A stretch of DNA of 58,810 nucleotides from Thermovirga sp. Its GTDB lineage: Bacteria > Synergistota > Synergistia > Synergistales > Thermovirgaceae. Each line of letters begins with the position of its first letter. The stretch's first letter is position 1. A model generated the notes under the pieces. It saw only the letters and a list, made by a program, of their open reading frames with translations. It had not been told where the DNA came from and did no database searches. Location of the stretch: positions 1 through 58,810 of the forward strand of contig NZ_JACDOB010000008.1 of assembly GCF_017656375.1 (NCBI RefSeq), read 5' to 3'. This document shows positions 48,051 through 56,306 of this stretch, in pieces. The translations under genes were made by a program, and so were the position numbers.

Positions 48051-48752
48051 TCAGTGGGCTTTCTTCTCAAGGATAGCTATCTCTCTCAAAAGGGGTTTTA
48101 TCCTAGTATCTGTGGCGGGGCGGCCAAGAATAGCCTTAGCGGACATGGATGCTCCCCAGTATATGGCATTGGCGTTTTCATCCACGTCTATTACAGCGCC
48201 GCCGATAGTTAATCCTGCAAAAGCTCCTTTAGATATTGAGTAACTGTAAATTGATGCTTTAAGCCTGCTGTCTGTCCCTGCTTCCACTTGCCTTCCTACA
48301 GGGCCTGCTGCCACAGAAAGATCGCCGCTCAATTTTACGTTATCTCCCATGAAGCCCCTGAGACCGTTTTCATTGGTGACCACTAATACGAGACCTATGG
48401 ACTGAGCACCTATCTGCAACCCATAAGAGAGACCAGTTATGTTTACGAAGTTAGGGCCGTACCATCTGCCTGTGGTTGGATCTTTCCTTAGGAAAAGCCC
48501 TTCTCCCCGCTGTCCCCCTATGATAAATCCTGCCTTTATGACTGAGGGAAATATAGCAACTCCTTTCGCATCTTCTATGAGGGCAGCCATACGAGGTGAG
48601 TCTTTTTGATCTATCATTTCTCGTATCAGTTGTATTGAGCCATCAATTCTTTCTTGTGGTGTTGCAGAAAAACCTTTTTGCGGTGCGATCAAAGTGAATC
48701 CAAATGCAATCAGGATCATGGCTAAAACAGATTGCCAAAAACGCTTGTTCAT
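48051..48752 (-). CDS. Exported SYLF-domain protein (YSC84/DUF500 family)
   Basis: 233 aa with a signal peptide (MNKRFWQSVLAMILIAFGF to FSA). The SYLF domain fills the mature part: AKGVAIFPSVIKAGFIIGGQRGEG, GPNFVNITGLSYGLQIGAQSIGLVLVV, and SIYSYSISKGAFAGLTIGGAVI. Eukaryotic SYLF domains bind phosphoinositides, while bacterial exported ones are uncharacterised envelope proteins. It is upstream of the alpha/beta hydrolase in the same direction and diverges from the GGDEF-like gene. Confidence 0.88.
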   Translation of the reverse strand: MNKRFWQSVLAMILIAFGFTLIAPQKGFSATPQERIDGSIQLIREMIDQKDSPRMAALIEDAKGVAIFPSVIKAGFIIGGQRGEGLFLRKDPTTGRWYGPNFVNITGLSYGLQIGAQSIGLVLVVTNENGLRGFMGDNVKLSGDLSVAAGPVGRQVEAGTDSRLKASIYSYSISKGAFAGLTIGGAVIDVDENANAIYWGASMSAKAILGRPATDTRIKPLLREIAILEKKAH

Positions 48753-48851
48753 TATTTTTACGCCTCTTTCCTTATTATGCTTGATAGTTTGCCATTACTA
48801 ATAAATAGTTTATCATTATTATATAAAAATCACTATCGAGAGGTGAAAAAA

Positions 48852-50216
48852 GTGGGAAACCTCGCTGTCTGGCTGGAACAACAGGAATCTGGTTTGAGGT
48901 TAGAAGACGTATGGGAATGGATGCCAGCTTTAGTTTTTGGAGGATACATTGATAATGAAGATGGTTTAATAATAGAAGCAGCAAACAAATCCTTTTCTTC
49001 TGTGTTTGGCATCTCTGAGTTTGATTTCCCTTGTAGGATGGCAGAAATCCTTGGTGGTGAAATGCCCCTGAATTATGAAGCCCTGGAGAGAAAAGTGCGC
49101 ACTAAGGGGTGGAGCAAAATATCTTTTGAGTTGGTGCCGGGAAGTATGGCCTTTGAAGGAAGTGTTTTTTCTTTTAGTAACGAGAAAATTTTAGCGATGT
49201 TGAAGGATATTACTGAAGAAAAAGCATATAAGAGGATGGTTGCTTTTAAGGAAAAATACTTCGAATTGATAAAACTTTATGAGTCAAGGAATTTAATCCA
49301 AGGGCTTATTAGTTCTCTGTTGCAGATAATAGAAGCAGAGTGGGGGGGCATTTTTGTTTGGGATAGTAGCCAGGAGCGTTGGGTTTTACAATTTGATGCG
49401 GTTTTGCCTATGCTTTTAGGGCAAAAGGGCCTTAAACGATACCTTGATTTTGCTCTACAATTAGGAGTCATTTCAGGTGGAGAGACACCTTGCAACTTTG
49501 GTGGGCTCAATGTTGTTGAAGGTGGGAAATGGGAGATTCCTTGTTTGGAAGCAGCTGGTTCGTGGAAGAATCTCATGGAACAGCACCAAATTTCTTCTCT
49601 GAGGGCTGGTACTCTTATTACAGGCAGTATTCCTGCTGTGTTTTTGATTCTTTCAGGTGAAAATGGCAAGTTGGGAAAGATAAACAATCAGGTTATAGAT
49701 GCTTTCTGGGCTGTGACAGTCTCCATATTGGAGAAAAATCGTGTGGTGGAGGGTATGTCTCAGCTGTATCAAAAAGATCCTCTTACGGGGTTTTATTCGT
49801 CTTCCAGGCTTAAGGAGATGGTAAAAGTAGAGATTCAACGTTCCATGCGTTATGGCTATCCCTTATCTTTCATAGCGATGGAGATAGGAGATCTCGAGGG
49901 TTTAAGTAAAGAAGCAGAGGAAGATAAAACTTTATATGAATCGATAATTAAGGAGATTGGTAAGAGCGTTAAGAAAAACTTGAGGGCGGTAGATATTACG
50001 GGACGCCTAAAAAACACATTAATTCTTATTCTTCCCCATACACCAGCTGCAGGTGCGGAACTGGTGGCAGAAAGGTTAAGAGCTAACCTGGAAAACTTAA
50101 AAATAGGGAAGTATTCTCTAAAACCTATAAAAATAAGCACTGTGACCCTAAACGGTGAAGTCTCAGAATTGGATGAAGTTAAAGAGTTTTTGAATCGGTG
50201 TGGTTTTGACTTGTAG
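48852..50216 (+). CDS. Sensor-like protein with degenerate GGDEF domain
   Basis: 454 aa. The GTG at 48852 is chosen because GAGAGGTG is 8 nt upstream; the frame upstream is AT-rich and non-coding in style. The N-terminal part looks PAS-like (LIIEAANKSFSSVFGISEFDF), the middle GAF-like (residues about 150-310). The C-terminus begins like a diguanylate cyclase (DPLTGFYSSSRLKEMVKVEIQRSMRYGYPLS) but the GGDEF loop reads GRLKNTLILILP, with no Gly-Gly-Asp/Glu. It should not make c-di-GMP. A role as ligand or partner binder is possible. No membrane segments. Confidence 0.75.
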   Translation: MGNLAVWLEQQESGLRLEDVWEWMPALVFGGYIDNEDGLIIEAANKSFSSVFGISEFDFPCRMAEILGGEMPLNYEALERKVRTKGWSKISFELVPGSMAFEGSVFSFSNEKILAMLKDITEEKAYKRMVAFKEKYFELIKLYESRNLIQGLISSLLQIIEAEWGGIFVWDSSQERWVLQFDAVLPMLLGQKGLKRYLDFALQLGVISGGETPCNFGGLNVVEGGKWEIPCLEAAGSWKNLMEQHQISSLRAGTLITGSIPAVFLILSGENGKLGKINNQVIDAFWAVTVSILEKNRVVEGMSQLYQKDPLTGFYSSSRLKEMVKVEIQRSMRYGYPLSFIAMEIGDLEGLSKEAEEDKTLYESIIKEIGKSVKKNLRAVDITGRLKNTLILILPHTPAAGAELVAERLRANLENLKIGKYSLKPIKISTVTLNGEVSELDEVKEFLNRCGFDL

Positions 50217-50257
50217 CTCCATATAGCTTTGTTTATAATTTCTTGGCGGTTATGGTA

Positions 50258-50286
50258 TTAGCATAATTGAGAGGATATGTTATAAT
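50258..50286 (+). promoter_or_regulatory. Promoter of the 6S-like RNA
   Basis: TTAGCA (50258-50263), a 17-bp spacer and a perfect TATAAT (50281-50286). Start expected near 50293, where the structured RNA begins. Confidence 0.65.
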
Positions 50287-50292
50287 TTAGCT

Positions 50293-50490
50293 GTAGATCG
50301 TGATAACCCTGCGCTGTGCGTGATGCTTGAAAGAGTCTTGAGCCAACACTCGACCAGAGGCGGAGCTGGCGTCCCTTCCGGCAGAGAAGCCCTAGGTTTC
50401 GAACCCGAGCTGGGCAGGCTCCCATTTAGTAAGGATCGGGTCAAGACCTTCAGATCACGGCAGTCGCGGGGCACGGTTGGCTTACTTAGA
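50293..50490 (+). ncRNA. ssrS: Probable 6S RNA
   Basis: About 200 nt of GC-rich, non-coding sequence after a good promoter. The ends fold into a long rod. CTGTGC (50314-50319) pairs with GCACGG (50471-50476), next GTGAT pairs with ATCAC leaving a one-sided GGCAGTCGCGG bulge, and then GTCTTGA pairs with TCAAGAC and GAGCC with GGCTC. A rod with an open central region and GAGAAGCC-like conserved bases is what 6S RNA, the sigma-70 holoenzyme decoy, looks like. It lies upstream of a HAD gene and rarA; a 6S gene near rarA is also known in Bacillus. Boundaries are approximate. I made the call by structure and position, not by a covariance search. Confidence 0.7.
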
Positions 50491-50494
50491 TTAA

Positions 50495-50525
50495 AGGGTA
50501 TGGAGCTTCTAAGGCCTCATACCCT
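50495..50525 (+). terminator. Hairpin after the 6S-like RNA
   Basis: AGGGTATG-GAG pairs with CTCATACCCT with one bulged G, followed by AAAATTTTATGG. The T tract is delayed, so this is a processing stem or weak terminator. Confidence 0.5.
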
Positions 50526-50533
50526 AAAATTTT

Positions 50534-51541
50534 ATGGTCTGCGTGGTGGTAGTATTGACATCAATTGTACCCCTTCCTTTTTGGCATCCAGCAGCAGCTA
50601 AGGGATTTGTCTTGGACTGGGATGGAGTTTTAGCAGACACAAGGCTGGACTTTCATAAGATAAGAAATAAGTACTTTAATGGGCGCTTGGTGCCTTTGCT
50701 TGAATCTAGCTATCTGTTGGAAGAAAAAAAGCGGGAAGAATTAGAAAGAGAGTTGCTGGAAGTAGAAATGGAAGGAGCAAAGAGAGCTACTCCTGTTGCG
50801 GGAGCCCATGAGCTTATAGATTGGTTAGAAGAAAACCATGTTCCTTGGGCTGTTGTGTCTAGGAATTGTTCTGCTTCTGTGCAAGAGGCCGCTTTGAGGT
50901 GTGGAATTAAGTTACCCAAGCACGTTTTCACTAGGGACGAAAAGCCTATAAAACCTGATCCCAGAGTCCTGTGGGCTGCAGCAGAACGTTTAGGTGTTCC
51001 GTATAAAGAATGTGTTGTTGTTGGAGATTTCCTCTATGACCTACAAGGGGCAAGAAGAGCTAAGATGCGAGCGATATTGGTAGAGAGAAAAGGGGAGACT
51101 TGGGCCCATTGGGCAGATGCAGAATTCGAAAGCGTTAAGAGCCTTGTCGAAGCTTTGAGGAAGCCTACACCACTGGTCCCATGGGAATATAGAAAGTTAG
51201 TGAAGCAAAAAGGAGAAAGATGGCTAAGAAGAGCTTGGCAAATGACCTTATCTTTGCCGGTTGAAGCCCCTAAGGTTTTCGATGTGGCTTATGAGGCAGC
51301 AAAGCTTGGGGTTGGATGTTTAGTAGTAAAAGAAAATGCCCAAATATCTTTGGAGCAGTGGGCATATTCTAGGTTGTTGACTTTGAATTGGGTAGAAAAG
51401 CCTCTTTTGGAAGGACTAAATTTTTTCCTTAAAGAGAAGTTCCCTCAGCTTAATATCCGTCATGGTGATGATGCCGTTACTCTTCCATCGGATCCGGAGG
51501 ATATGGAACCATTTTTAGAGGAGAAAATTTTGCGATGTTAG
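50534..51541 (+). CDS. HAD-superfamily hydrolase with C-terminal extension
   Basis: 335 aa. HAD motif I is DWDGVLADT (nucleophile D28, D30), motif II WAVVSRN, motif III region KPIKPDP with VVVGDFLYDLQGARRAK as motif IV, so a phosphatase of the beta-phosphoglucomutase/Gph type is likely. The last 125 or so residues (from about 210) are not HAD-like and have no family I recognise. The start is uncertain: ATG 50534 has no clear ribosome-binding site and overlaps the preceding hairpin's tail. A TTG at 50558 would remove eight residues and leave motif I intact. It overlaps rarA by 7 nt. Confidence 0.8.
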   Translation: MVCVVVVLTSIVPLPFWHPAAAKGFVLDWDGVLADTRLDFHKIRNKYFNGRLVPLLESSYLLEEKKREELERELLEVEMEGAKRATPVAGAHELIDWLEENHVPWAVVSRNCSASVQEAALRCGIKLPKHVFTRDEKPIKPDPRVLWAAAERLGVPYKECVVVGDFLYDLQGARRAKMRAILVERKGETWAHWADAEFESVKSLVEALRKPTPLVPWEYRKLVKQKGERWLRRAWQMTLSLPVEAPKVFDVAYEAAKLGVGCLVVKENAQISLEQWAYSRLLTLNWVEKPLLEGLNFFLKEKFPQLNIRHGDDAVTLPSDPEDMEPFLEEKILRC

Positions 51542-52851
51542 ATGAAACCCCATTGTGGAAGAATTTTGATAATGATGGTGAGGAAAATTTAAACAAAGAA
51601 ATTCCACTTCCAGAGCGGATGCGCCCAAGAACCATTGACGAATTTTTAGGTCAACCTCATTTAGTTCACGAGGGGAAACCTTTGAGAGCCTTTTTAGAAT
51701 CAGGTAAAGTCCCCAATTGTATTTTATATGGGCCTCCAGGTGTGGGAAAGACTTCTCTTGCCAGAATAATGGCTTCAATGACGGGGAGGCATTTTATAGA
51801 AATAAACGCAGTTACTTCCAATGTGGCCTCGCTTAGGGGAGTTTTAGCGGAGGCTCTTGAGAAAAAAGCTTTGTCCGGAAAGGCTACTGTCCTTTTTGTG
51901 GATGAAATATATCATTTTAACAAACAACAGCAAAATGTTCTTTTGCCATTTGTAGAAAAGGGAGACATAGTTCTGGTCGGATCCACAACAGAAAACCCCT
52001 GGTTTGAAGTAAATAAAACCCTCTTGTCCAGGATGATTGTTTTCGAGCTTTATCCCTTGGGGCATGAGGCGATAATTGATTTATTGAAGAAAGCTTCAGA
52101 AGATATGGAGAGAGGCCTTGGGAAATATGGAATAAAGTTGTCTCCTGAAGCTTTGGAGGAACTTGCTCGTCTTTCAGGAGGAGATGCTCGTCAGGCCCTT
52201 TACCGCCTGGAAGTGGCAGCTATAGCGACAGTTGCACGAGGGGCCAGTGTTATAGAAAAGGAGAAACTAAAAGAACTTACTGGTAGTTCTTTCAAGCGTT
52301 ATGATAGAGCCCAGGATGAGCACTACAAGGTTGTTTCTGCTCTCATAAAGAGCATGAGAGGATCAGACCCGGATGCAGCGTTATATTGGTTGGGAAGGAT
52401 GATAGCTGGGGGAGAGAATTTGCGTTTTTTGGTCCGAAGATTGCTGATTTTTGCGGCGGAAGATGTAGGTTTGGCTGATCAAAACGCTCTTACACTGGCA
52501 GCTTCGGCAGCCTATGCGATAGATATGGTGGGATATCCGGAAGCAAGGATAATACTTTCAGAGTTAGTGATCTACCTGGCTTCAGCCCCAAAGAGCAATA
52601 GTGCATATCTGGCTATTAATAGAGTACTTTCTGCAATAGAAAAAGGAGACCTCATGGAAGTTCCTAAGCATTTAGATCCTCATGGGGAAGGATATAAATA
52701 TCCTCATGATTTCCCTGGGCACTGGGTACCGCAGAAATATTTACCAGAGCAAAGAAGGTTCTACTACCCGCAGGACATAGGTGAAGAAAAGGTAATAGCT
52801 AAACGGCTTAGTAATTTTTGGAGGCGTTTTCGTGAAAGTGTTGATAACTAG
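51535..52851 (+). CDS. rarA: Replication-associated recombination AAA+ ATPase RarA (MgsA/YrvN)
   Basis: 438 aa. Walker A GPPGVGKTSLAR, Walker B LFVDEIYHFNKQQQ, sensor 1 GSTTENPWFEVNKTLLSR and the C-terminal tetramerisation region with SALIKSMRGSDPDAALYWLGRMIAGGE and PHDFPGHWVPQKYLP. It acts on DNA at stalled forks together with SSB. Start ATG overlaps the HAD gene. The 213 bases after it hold no gene and no clear terminator. Confidence 0.95.
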   Translation: MLDETPLWKNFDNDGEENLNKEIPLPERMRPRTIDEFLGQPHLVHEGKPLRAFLESGKVPNCILYGPPGVGKTSLARIMASMTGRHFIEINAVTSNVASLRGVLAEALEKKALSGKATVLFVDEIYHFNKQQQNVLLPFVEKGDIVLVGSTTENPWFEVNKTLLSRMIVFELYPLGHEAIIDLLKKASEDMERGLGKYGIKLSPEALEELARLSGGDARQALYRLEVAAIATVARGASVIEKEKLKELTGSSFKRYDRAQDEHYKVVSALIKSMRGSDPDAALYWLGRMIAGGENLRFLVRRLLIFAAEDVGLADQNALTLAASAAYAIDMVGYPEARIILSELVIYLASAPKSNSAYLAINRVLSAIEKGDLMEVPKHLDPHGEGYKYPHDFPGHWVPQKYLPEQRRFYYPQDIGEEKVIAKRLSNFWRRFRESVDN

Positions 52852-53064
52852 TCTAGTAAATAATTTTGTAAACTAGCAACCCAATGTATTCTCTTTTTGC
52901 AAGTATGGTTTTTTCATGGTTACCGGCAAAAAGTCAAGGGGATTAAGGAGTTTGTCGTCTGTTAAGTAGACTAAGGACCATTTAGCTTTGACGATGATAT
53001 GGGTTGCTTGCCACTACCATAATTGCTTGCAACAATAGAAGCTAGCTTGTTTACGTAGGTTATA

Positions 53065-53952
53065 TCAGAGTGATATTAATATAATACCTATTGTAACCAA
53101 AGAAATTCCTGCAACTTTGATCCTAGTTAGTCTTTCTTTTAGGATGAAGAAGGCAAATAGAGAGGCTATAAAAGGCCTTGATGAAGCTATACATGTTGCT
53201 ATGTCTACGCTTATGAACTTGAAACTATAGGTGAAAAGCAGATTGCCTACTGCGAGTCCCAACGCACCGGCGAGGGACATTTCTGTTATATTGCGTAAGG
53301 AAAGCCTTTTTAGGTCTTTTATATTATCCATTACCATAAAAAGCACCCACGAACCAGTAGTAACGGAGACTGCGCGCCACCATTCTAATTGGGGAGCAGG
53401 GATTGCATCCAGAAGAAACCTATTGGTTATTATGCCAAAAGTCCAGCAGCACATGGTTAAGAACGCCAGAGAAATTCCGTTAACAGAAGGGGTCAAATGT
53501 TCAGGAGATCCTGTTCTATGGGAAAGTAGTATTACGCCAAGTACAATTAAAATTGCTGCAACAAGAACCATAGAATTAAAAGGGGCCTTAAGGAATATCC
53601 AAGAGGCCGGTACAGCTAAGAGGGGGTAAGCAGAGGTTATAGGTACGCACAAAGATACACCTAACCTGTGTAAGGATGCGAAGTACAAAAAATCCCCCAA
53701 AACTAACCACACGTTTGAACATATAAAAACTAGCACAAAGAGCTTTATGCCAGGAAATGAGAAACTTCCAGCTCCCATGGTTACAAGCAGAAAGGCTCCT
53801 GCGCTGACTATATAACCGATACATCTTATAGCTCCCAAGCCGTAATAAGAAACATGGTCTATTGCCCTTCTGTAAAAGACAGGGGCTACTGCCCACGTAA
53901 TTGCAGCCAGGAATGCTAGGGAAAAACCTGTAACAGTAGTCGTTGGAGTCAT
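53065..53952 (-). CDS. EamA/DMT-superfamily permease
   Basis: 295 aa with ten predicted transmembrane helices in two EamA repeats. The first repeat starts LAFLAAITWAVAPVFYRRAID and the second LAFLTMCCWTFGIITNRFLLD, and each ends in the usual GVILL or GIILI helix. DMT permeases move metabolites or amino acids, often outward. The substrate is unknown. It lies 9 bp after a GntR regulator on the same strand, its probable controller. Confidence 0.88.
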   Translation of the reverse strand: MTPTTTVTGFSLAFLAAITWAVAPVFYRRAIDHVSYYGLGAIRCIGYIVSAGAFLLVTMGAGSFSFPGIKLFVLVFICSNVWLVLGDFLYFASLHRLGVSLCVPITSAYPLLAVPASWIFLKAPFNSMVLVAAILIVLGVILLSHRTGSPEHLTPSVNGISLAFLTMCCWTFGIITNRFLLDAIPAPQLEWWRAVSVTTGSWVLFMVMDNIKDLKRLSLRNITEMSLAGALGLAVGNLLFTYSFKFISVDIATCIASSRPFIASLFAFFILKERLTRIKVAGISLVTIGIILISL

Positions 53953-53961
53953 TGCTTCAAG

Positions 53962-54636
53962 TTATTTTTCTTTCACGTCAGGATGTTTTCTCAAATAACT
54001 TAAAAGGCCTTCTTTGGTGCGATTAAGGTGGGCTCTCATTTCTTTTTCTGCTCTTTCTAGATCCTGGTCTAGTATTGCATCAATAATTAAAATGTGTTCG
54101 TAAGCAAAAGTTGTAAGGGGCGTTCCTTCCACAGAATAATGGCGACACAGGTTTATTAGGTCCGAAATGTTACCTAACATTATGTGAAGATATTTGTTTC
54201 CTGAGGCTTCATATAGCATGTTGTGAAATTTTCTATCTTCCGCTAGATAATATTTTGATTCCGTTTTTTCGTTTATTGATGCGAATATTTCTCGGTACAT
54301 TTTAAGGGTTTCTACAGGCGGGTTTTTTATGACATACCTTACTGCCATGAGTTCTAGGGTGGATCTTAAATCATATAGGTCCTCCGCATCTTTTAGAGTT
54401 GGAAGGGTTACAAAGGCTCCCTTTCTAGGTTCTAGCGTGACAAGCCCTGTTTGAGCGAGCTGACGTATGGCTTCCCTTACTGGTGTTCTTGAAACTGCTA
54501 GCTTGTCCGCTATATCGACTTCAGAAAGACGCTCTCCAGGTTTTATGAGTCCTTCCACTATAGCTTCCTTTATCTTTTGGTATACGATTTCTCTCAAGTC
54601 CATATTTCTTGCTGGAGTAAAAGGGTTATTCGTCAT
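53962..54636 (-). CDS. GntR-family transcriptional regulator (FCD type)
   Basis: 224 aa. The winged helix contains IVEGLIKPGERLSEVDIADKL and AVSRTPVREAIRQLAQTGLV. The FCD domain has DLYDLRSTLELMAVRYVIKN, KFHNMLYEASGNKYL and the C-terminal HLNRTKEGLLSYL. ATG 54636 is 8 nt after GGAGG; an earlier in-frame ATG lies before that site. It likely controls the EamA permease directly downstream. It is a different protein from the GntR regulator at 15493. Confidence 0.9.
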   Translation of the reverse strand: MTNNPFTPARNMDLREIVYQKIKEAIVEGLIKPGERLSEVDIADKLAVSRTPVREAIRQLAQTGLVTLEPRKGAFVTLPTLKDAEDLYDLRSTLELMAVRYVIKNPPVETLKMYREIFASINEKTESKYYLAEDRKFHNMLYEASGNKYLHIMLGNISDLINLCRHYSVEGTPLTTFAYEHILIIDAILDQDLERAEKEMRAHLNRTKEGLLSYLRKHPDVKEK

Positions 54637-54727
54637 AAAAATGCCTCCCCTCAAATGTAGGCGTATACAGAACCCATTATACAATAAACTTGAGGATTTG
54701 TTTTACGAGATTATGATCGGGAAATGT

Positions 54728-55255
54728 TTAGTTATTTACTTTCCCCGCTTCGTCTTCTAGGAAAGATAGCCATATACAGAGAGCAAAGATTGCATCTGAG
54801 AGTCGGTTTATAAAAATGTAGCATTTTTCTTCTATTTCTCCATCACGATAGAGTTTGACTGCCTTTCGCTCTGCCCTTCTTGCTATAGTCCTGGCAAGGT
54901 GAAGGAACGAACCAACTTTAGAGTCTCCAGGCCTTAGAAACCTGAAGGGCCTTCCGCCTGCGAAATCCTTTGAGCTAGATATTATCTCTTCCAGTTTTTT
55001 GTATTCTGGGCTTTGAATGCCCGGGAAAAGTGACAAGTGCCCCATTAGAGTTCCTACTAAGTCCTCTATTTCCAGAAGTTTCTCGCTTATCTCTTTAAAA
55101 TCGCAATGGGCTCGTGCTATTCCTATAGCAGCTTGACATTCATCTAGCGTTCCGTAAAGCTCTATCCTTGGATGATCCTTTGGAACTTTTTCCCCGTTGC
55201 CCAGGCTGGTCAGCCCTTTATCTCCCTTTTTCGTAGTTATCCACGAAGTTGCCAT
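54728..55255 (-). CDS. PduO-type ATP:cob(I)alamin adenosyltransferase
   Basis: 175 aa. TTKKGDKGLTSLGNGE is the ATP-binding N-terminus of PduO, YGTLDECQAAIGIAR follows, and LARTIARRAERKAV with YIFINRLSDAIFALCIW completes the conserved C-terminal helices. It makes adenosylcobalamin, so B12-dependent mutases or eliminases should exist elsewhere in the genome. It lies 3 bp after the Cys-rich gene and is probably co-transcribed. Confidence 0.93.
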   Translation of the reverse strand: MATSWITTKKGDKGLTSLGNGEKVPKDHPRIELYGTLDECQAAIGIARAHCDFKEISEKLLEIEDLVGTLMGHLSLFPGIQSPEYKKLEEIISSSKDFAGGRPFRFLRPGDSKVGSFLHLARTIARRAERKAVKLYRDGEIEEKCYIFINRLSDAIFALCIWLSFLEDEAGKVNN

Positions 55256-55258
55256 GAT

Positions 55259-55708
55259 CTATCCTCCACAACCGCCGCAACCATCGCAACTATGTCCGCA
55301 TGTGCCTCCGAGTTGGTCCAATGCCGAGAAGGCTACGCGTAATATTCCGTCAAGAATCAAACCAGGGGGTAGGGCCTGGAAGGATTTGCCTTCCACGATA
55401 AGTGCCCGACACTCATTAAGGTCTCCTCCGCATGGGCAGGGCTCCATATGTACGGGGACACCTATTATTTCTTCTAGAGGGGTTTCATCAAAATCCATTT
55501 CTTTACATGAAATAGTTACTTTGTTAATGTCTTGATGTGAGGTTTCTTTTGCATTACTTAGATTTAAAAGCTCTAGTTCTATATTGAATCCTATATTTTT
55601 TAATTTTGGTTCCATCTCCGCAACAAGCCTTTGAAGAGTTTCAAGTGTCTGCTCCACTGGGGGACATTTCTGTTCTGTACAGTAGTGCCTAACGATAATT
55701 CGATTCAT
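55259..55708 (-). CDS. Cys-rich protein, possibly DUF2703-like
   Basis: 149 aa. The N-terminus IIVRHYCTEQKCPPVEQTLETLQRLVAEM and middle MDFDETPLEEIIGVPV fit the thioredoxin-like DUF2703 pattern loosely. PCPCGG sits near residue 90, and the protein ends with GTCGHSCDGCGGCGG, a dense cysteine tail that looks like a metal or Fe-S/corrinoid handling site. Coupled by 3 bp to a cobalamin adenosyltransferase. Function is not known; a link to corrinoid or metal trafficking is inference from the tail and neighbour. Confidence 0.65.
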   Translation of the reverse strand: MNRIIVRHYCTEQKCPPVEQTLETLQRLVAEMEPKLKNIGFNIELELLNLSNAKETSHQDINKVTISCKEMDFDETPLEEIIGVPVHMEPCPCGGDLNECRALIVEGKSFQALPPGLILDGILRVAFSALDQLGGTCGHSCDGCGGCGG

Positions 55709-55771
55709 TTTATAATCCTCCTAAAGTTTTTGTTTTAAATAATAACTTAAAGGACGTATCTGTTTAGATCT

Positions 55772-56200
55772 TTATTTATTATTAGAGATTTGTAGTACAA
55801 ATATAGCTTTTGCGTCGACATGTACTTTGCCCTTCTCGTCAACTATACGGGCTTTTGTGTGTATTTTCCTTCCCTCATGGTCATGCACTGATCCTATGAC
55901 TTTGTAGGACTCTCCCGCTCTTACAGGTCTCAAATAGCGTATGGATAGTGAAGCAGTTAGTCCGAAGGATTGAGTTGTTTTTTTAAGAGCCCAAGACATT
56001 GCGTCATCTGTAAGGGCGGCGAGGATGCCCCCATGAACTATCCCTTCAAAGCCGCACCAAGTCTCATCTGGCCTGAAAGGTATTTGGATTTCTTCTTTTT
56101 CATTATCCCAGTAAATGTTTACGCTGAGGGATCGGGGGTTTTCCCCACTAGTGTCACATACGAAACACCCATCGTAGCCCGGCATTTTTTCTAAAGACAT
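55772..56200 (-). CDS. PaaI-type hotdog thioesterase
   Basis: 142 aa. The hotdog catalytic segment GIVHGGILAALTDDAMSWAL is typical of PaaI/YbgC-type acyl-CoA thioesterases, with SIRYLRPVRAGESYKV as the second conserved block. An N-terminal CFVCDTSGENPRSL, with a CxxC, is common in one subgroup of four-hydroxybenzoyl-CoA-like proteins. ATG 56200 follows GGAGGTGAG; an ATG at 56224 is before that site. It would hydrolyse an acyl-CoA, identity unknown. Confidence 0.87.
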   Translation of the reverse strand: MSLEKMPGYDGCFVCDTSGENPRSLSVNIYWDNEKEEIQIPFRPDETWCGFEGIVHGGILAALTDDAMSWALKKTTQSFGLTASLSIRYLRPVRAGESYKVIGSVHDHEGRKIHTKARIVDEKGKVHVDAKAIFVLQISNNK

Positions 56201-56306
56201 ATAACTCACCTCCAAGAATGACAAACATATTCTAGCAGTAGAGGTAAATAGATGATACAGTAAAAATAATATGTATATCTAACTGAAAGCAAGGGAGGAG
56301 GGAGGC

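Noticed and set aside
50293-50490. Riboswitch or tmRNA instead of 6S RNA
   Set aside because: No tRNA-like end with CCA or tag frame is present, none of the common riboswitch core motifs is seen, and the downstream HAD gene gives no metabolic link.
50320-50601. 93-codon plus-strand open frame over the structured RNA
   Set aside because: The composition follows the RNA stems, there is no ribosome-binding site, and the RNA fold explains the sequence better.
52852-53064. Possible structured element after rarA
   Set aside because: There is a repeated TTGCTTGC and a partial CTAGT/ACTAG pairing, but no stable hairpin, promoter or reading frame could be supported.
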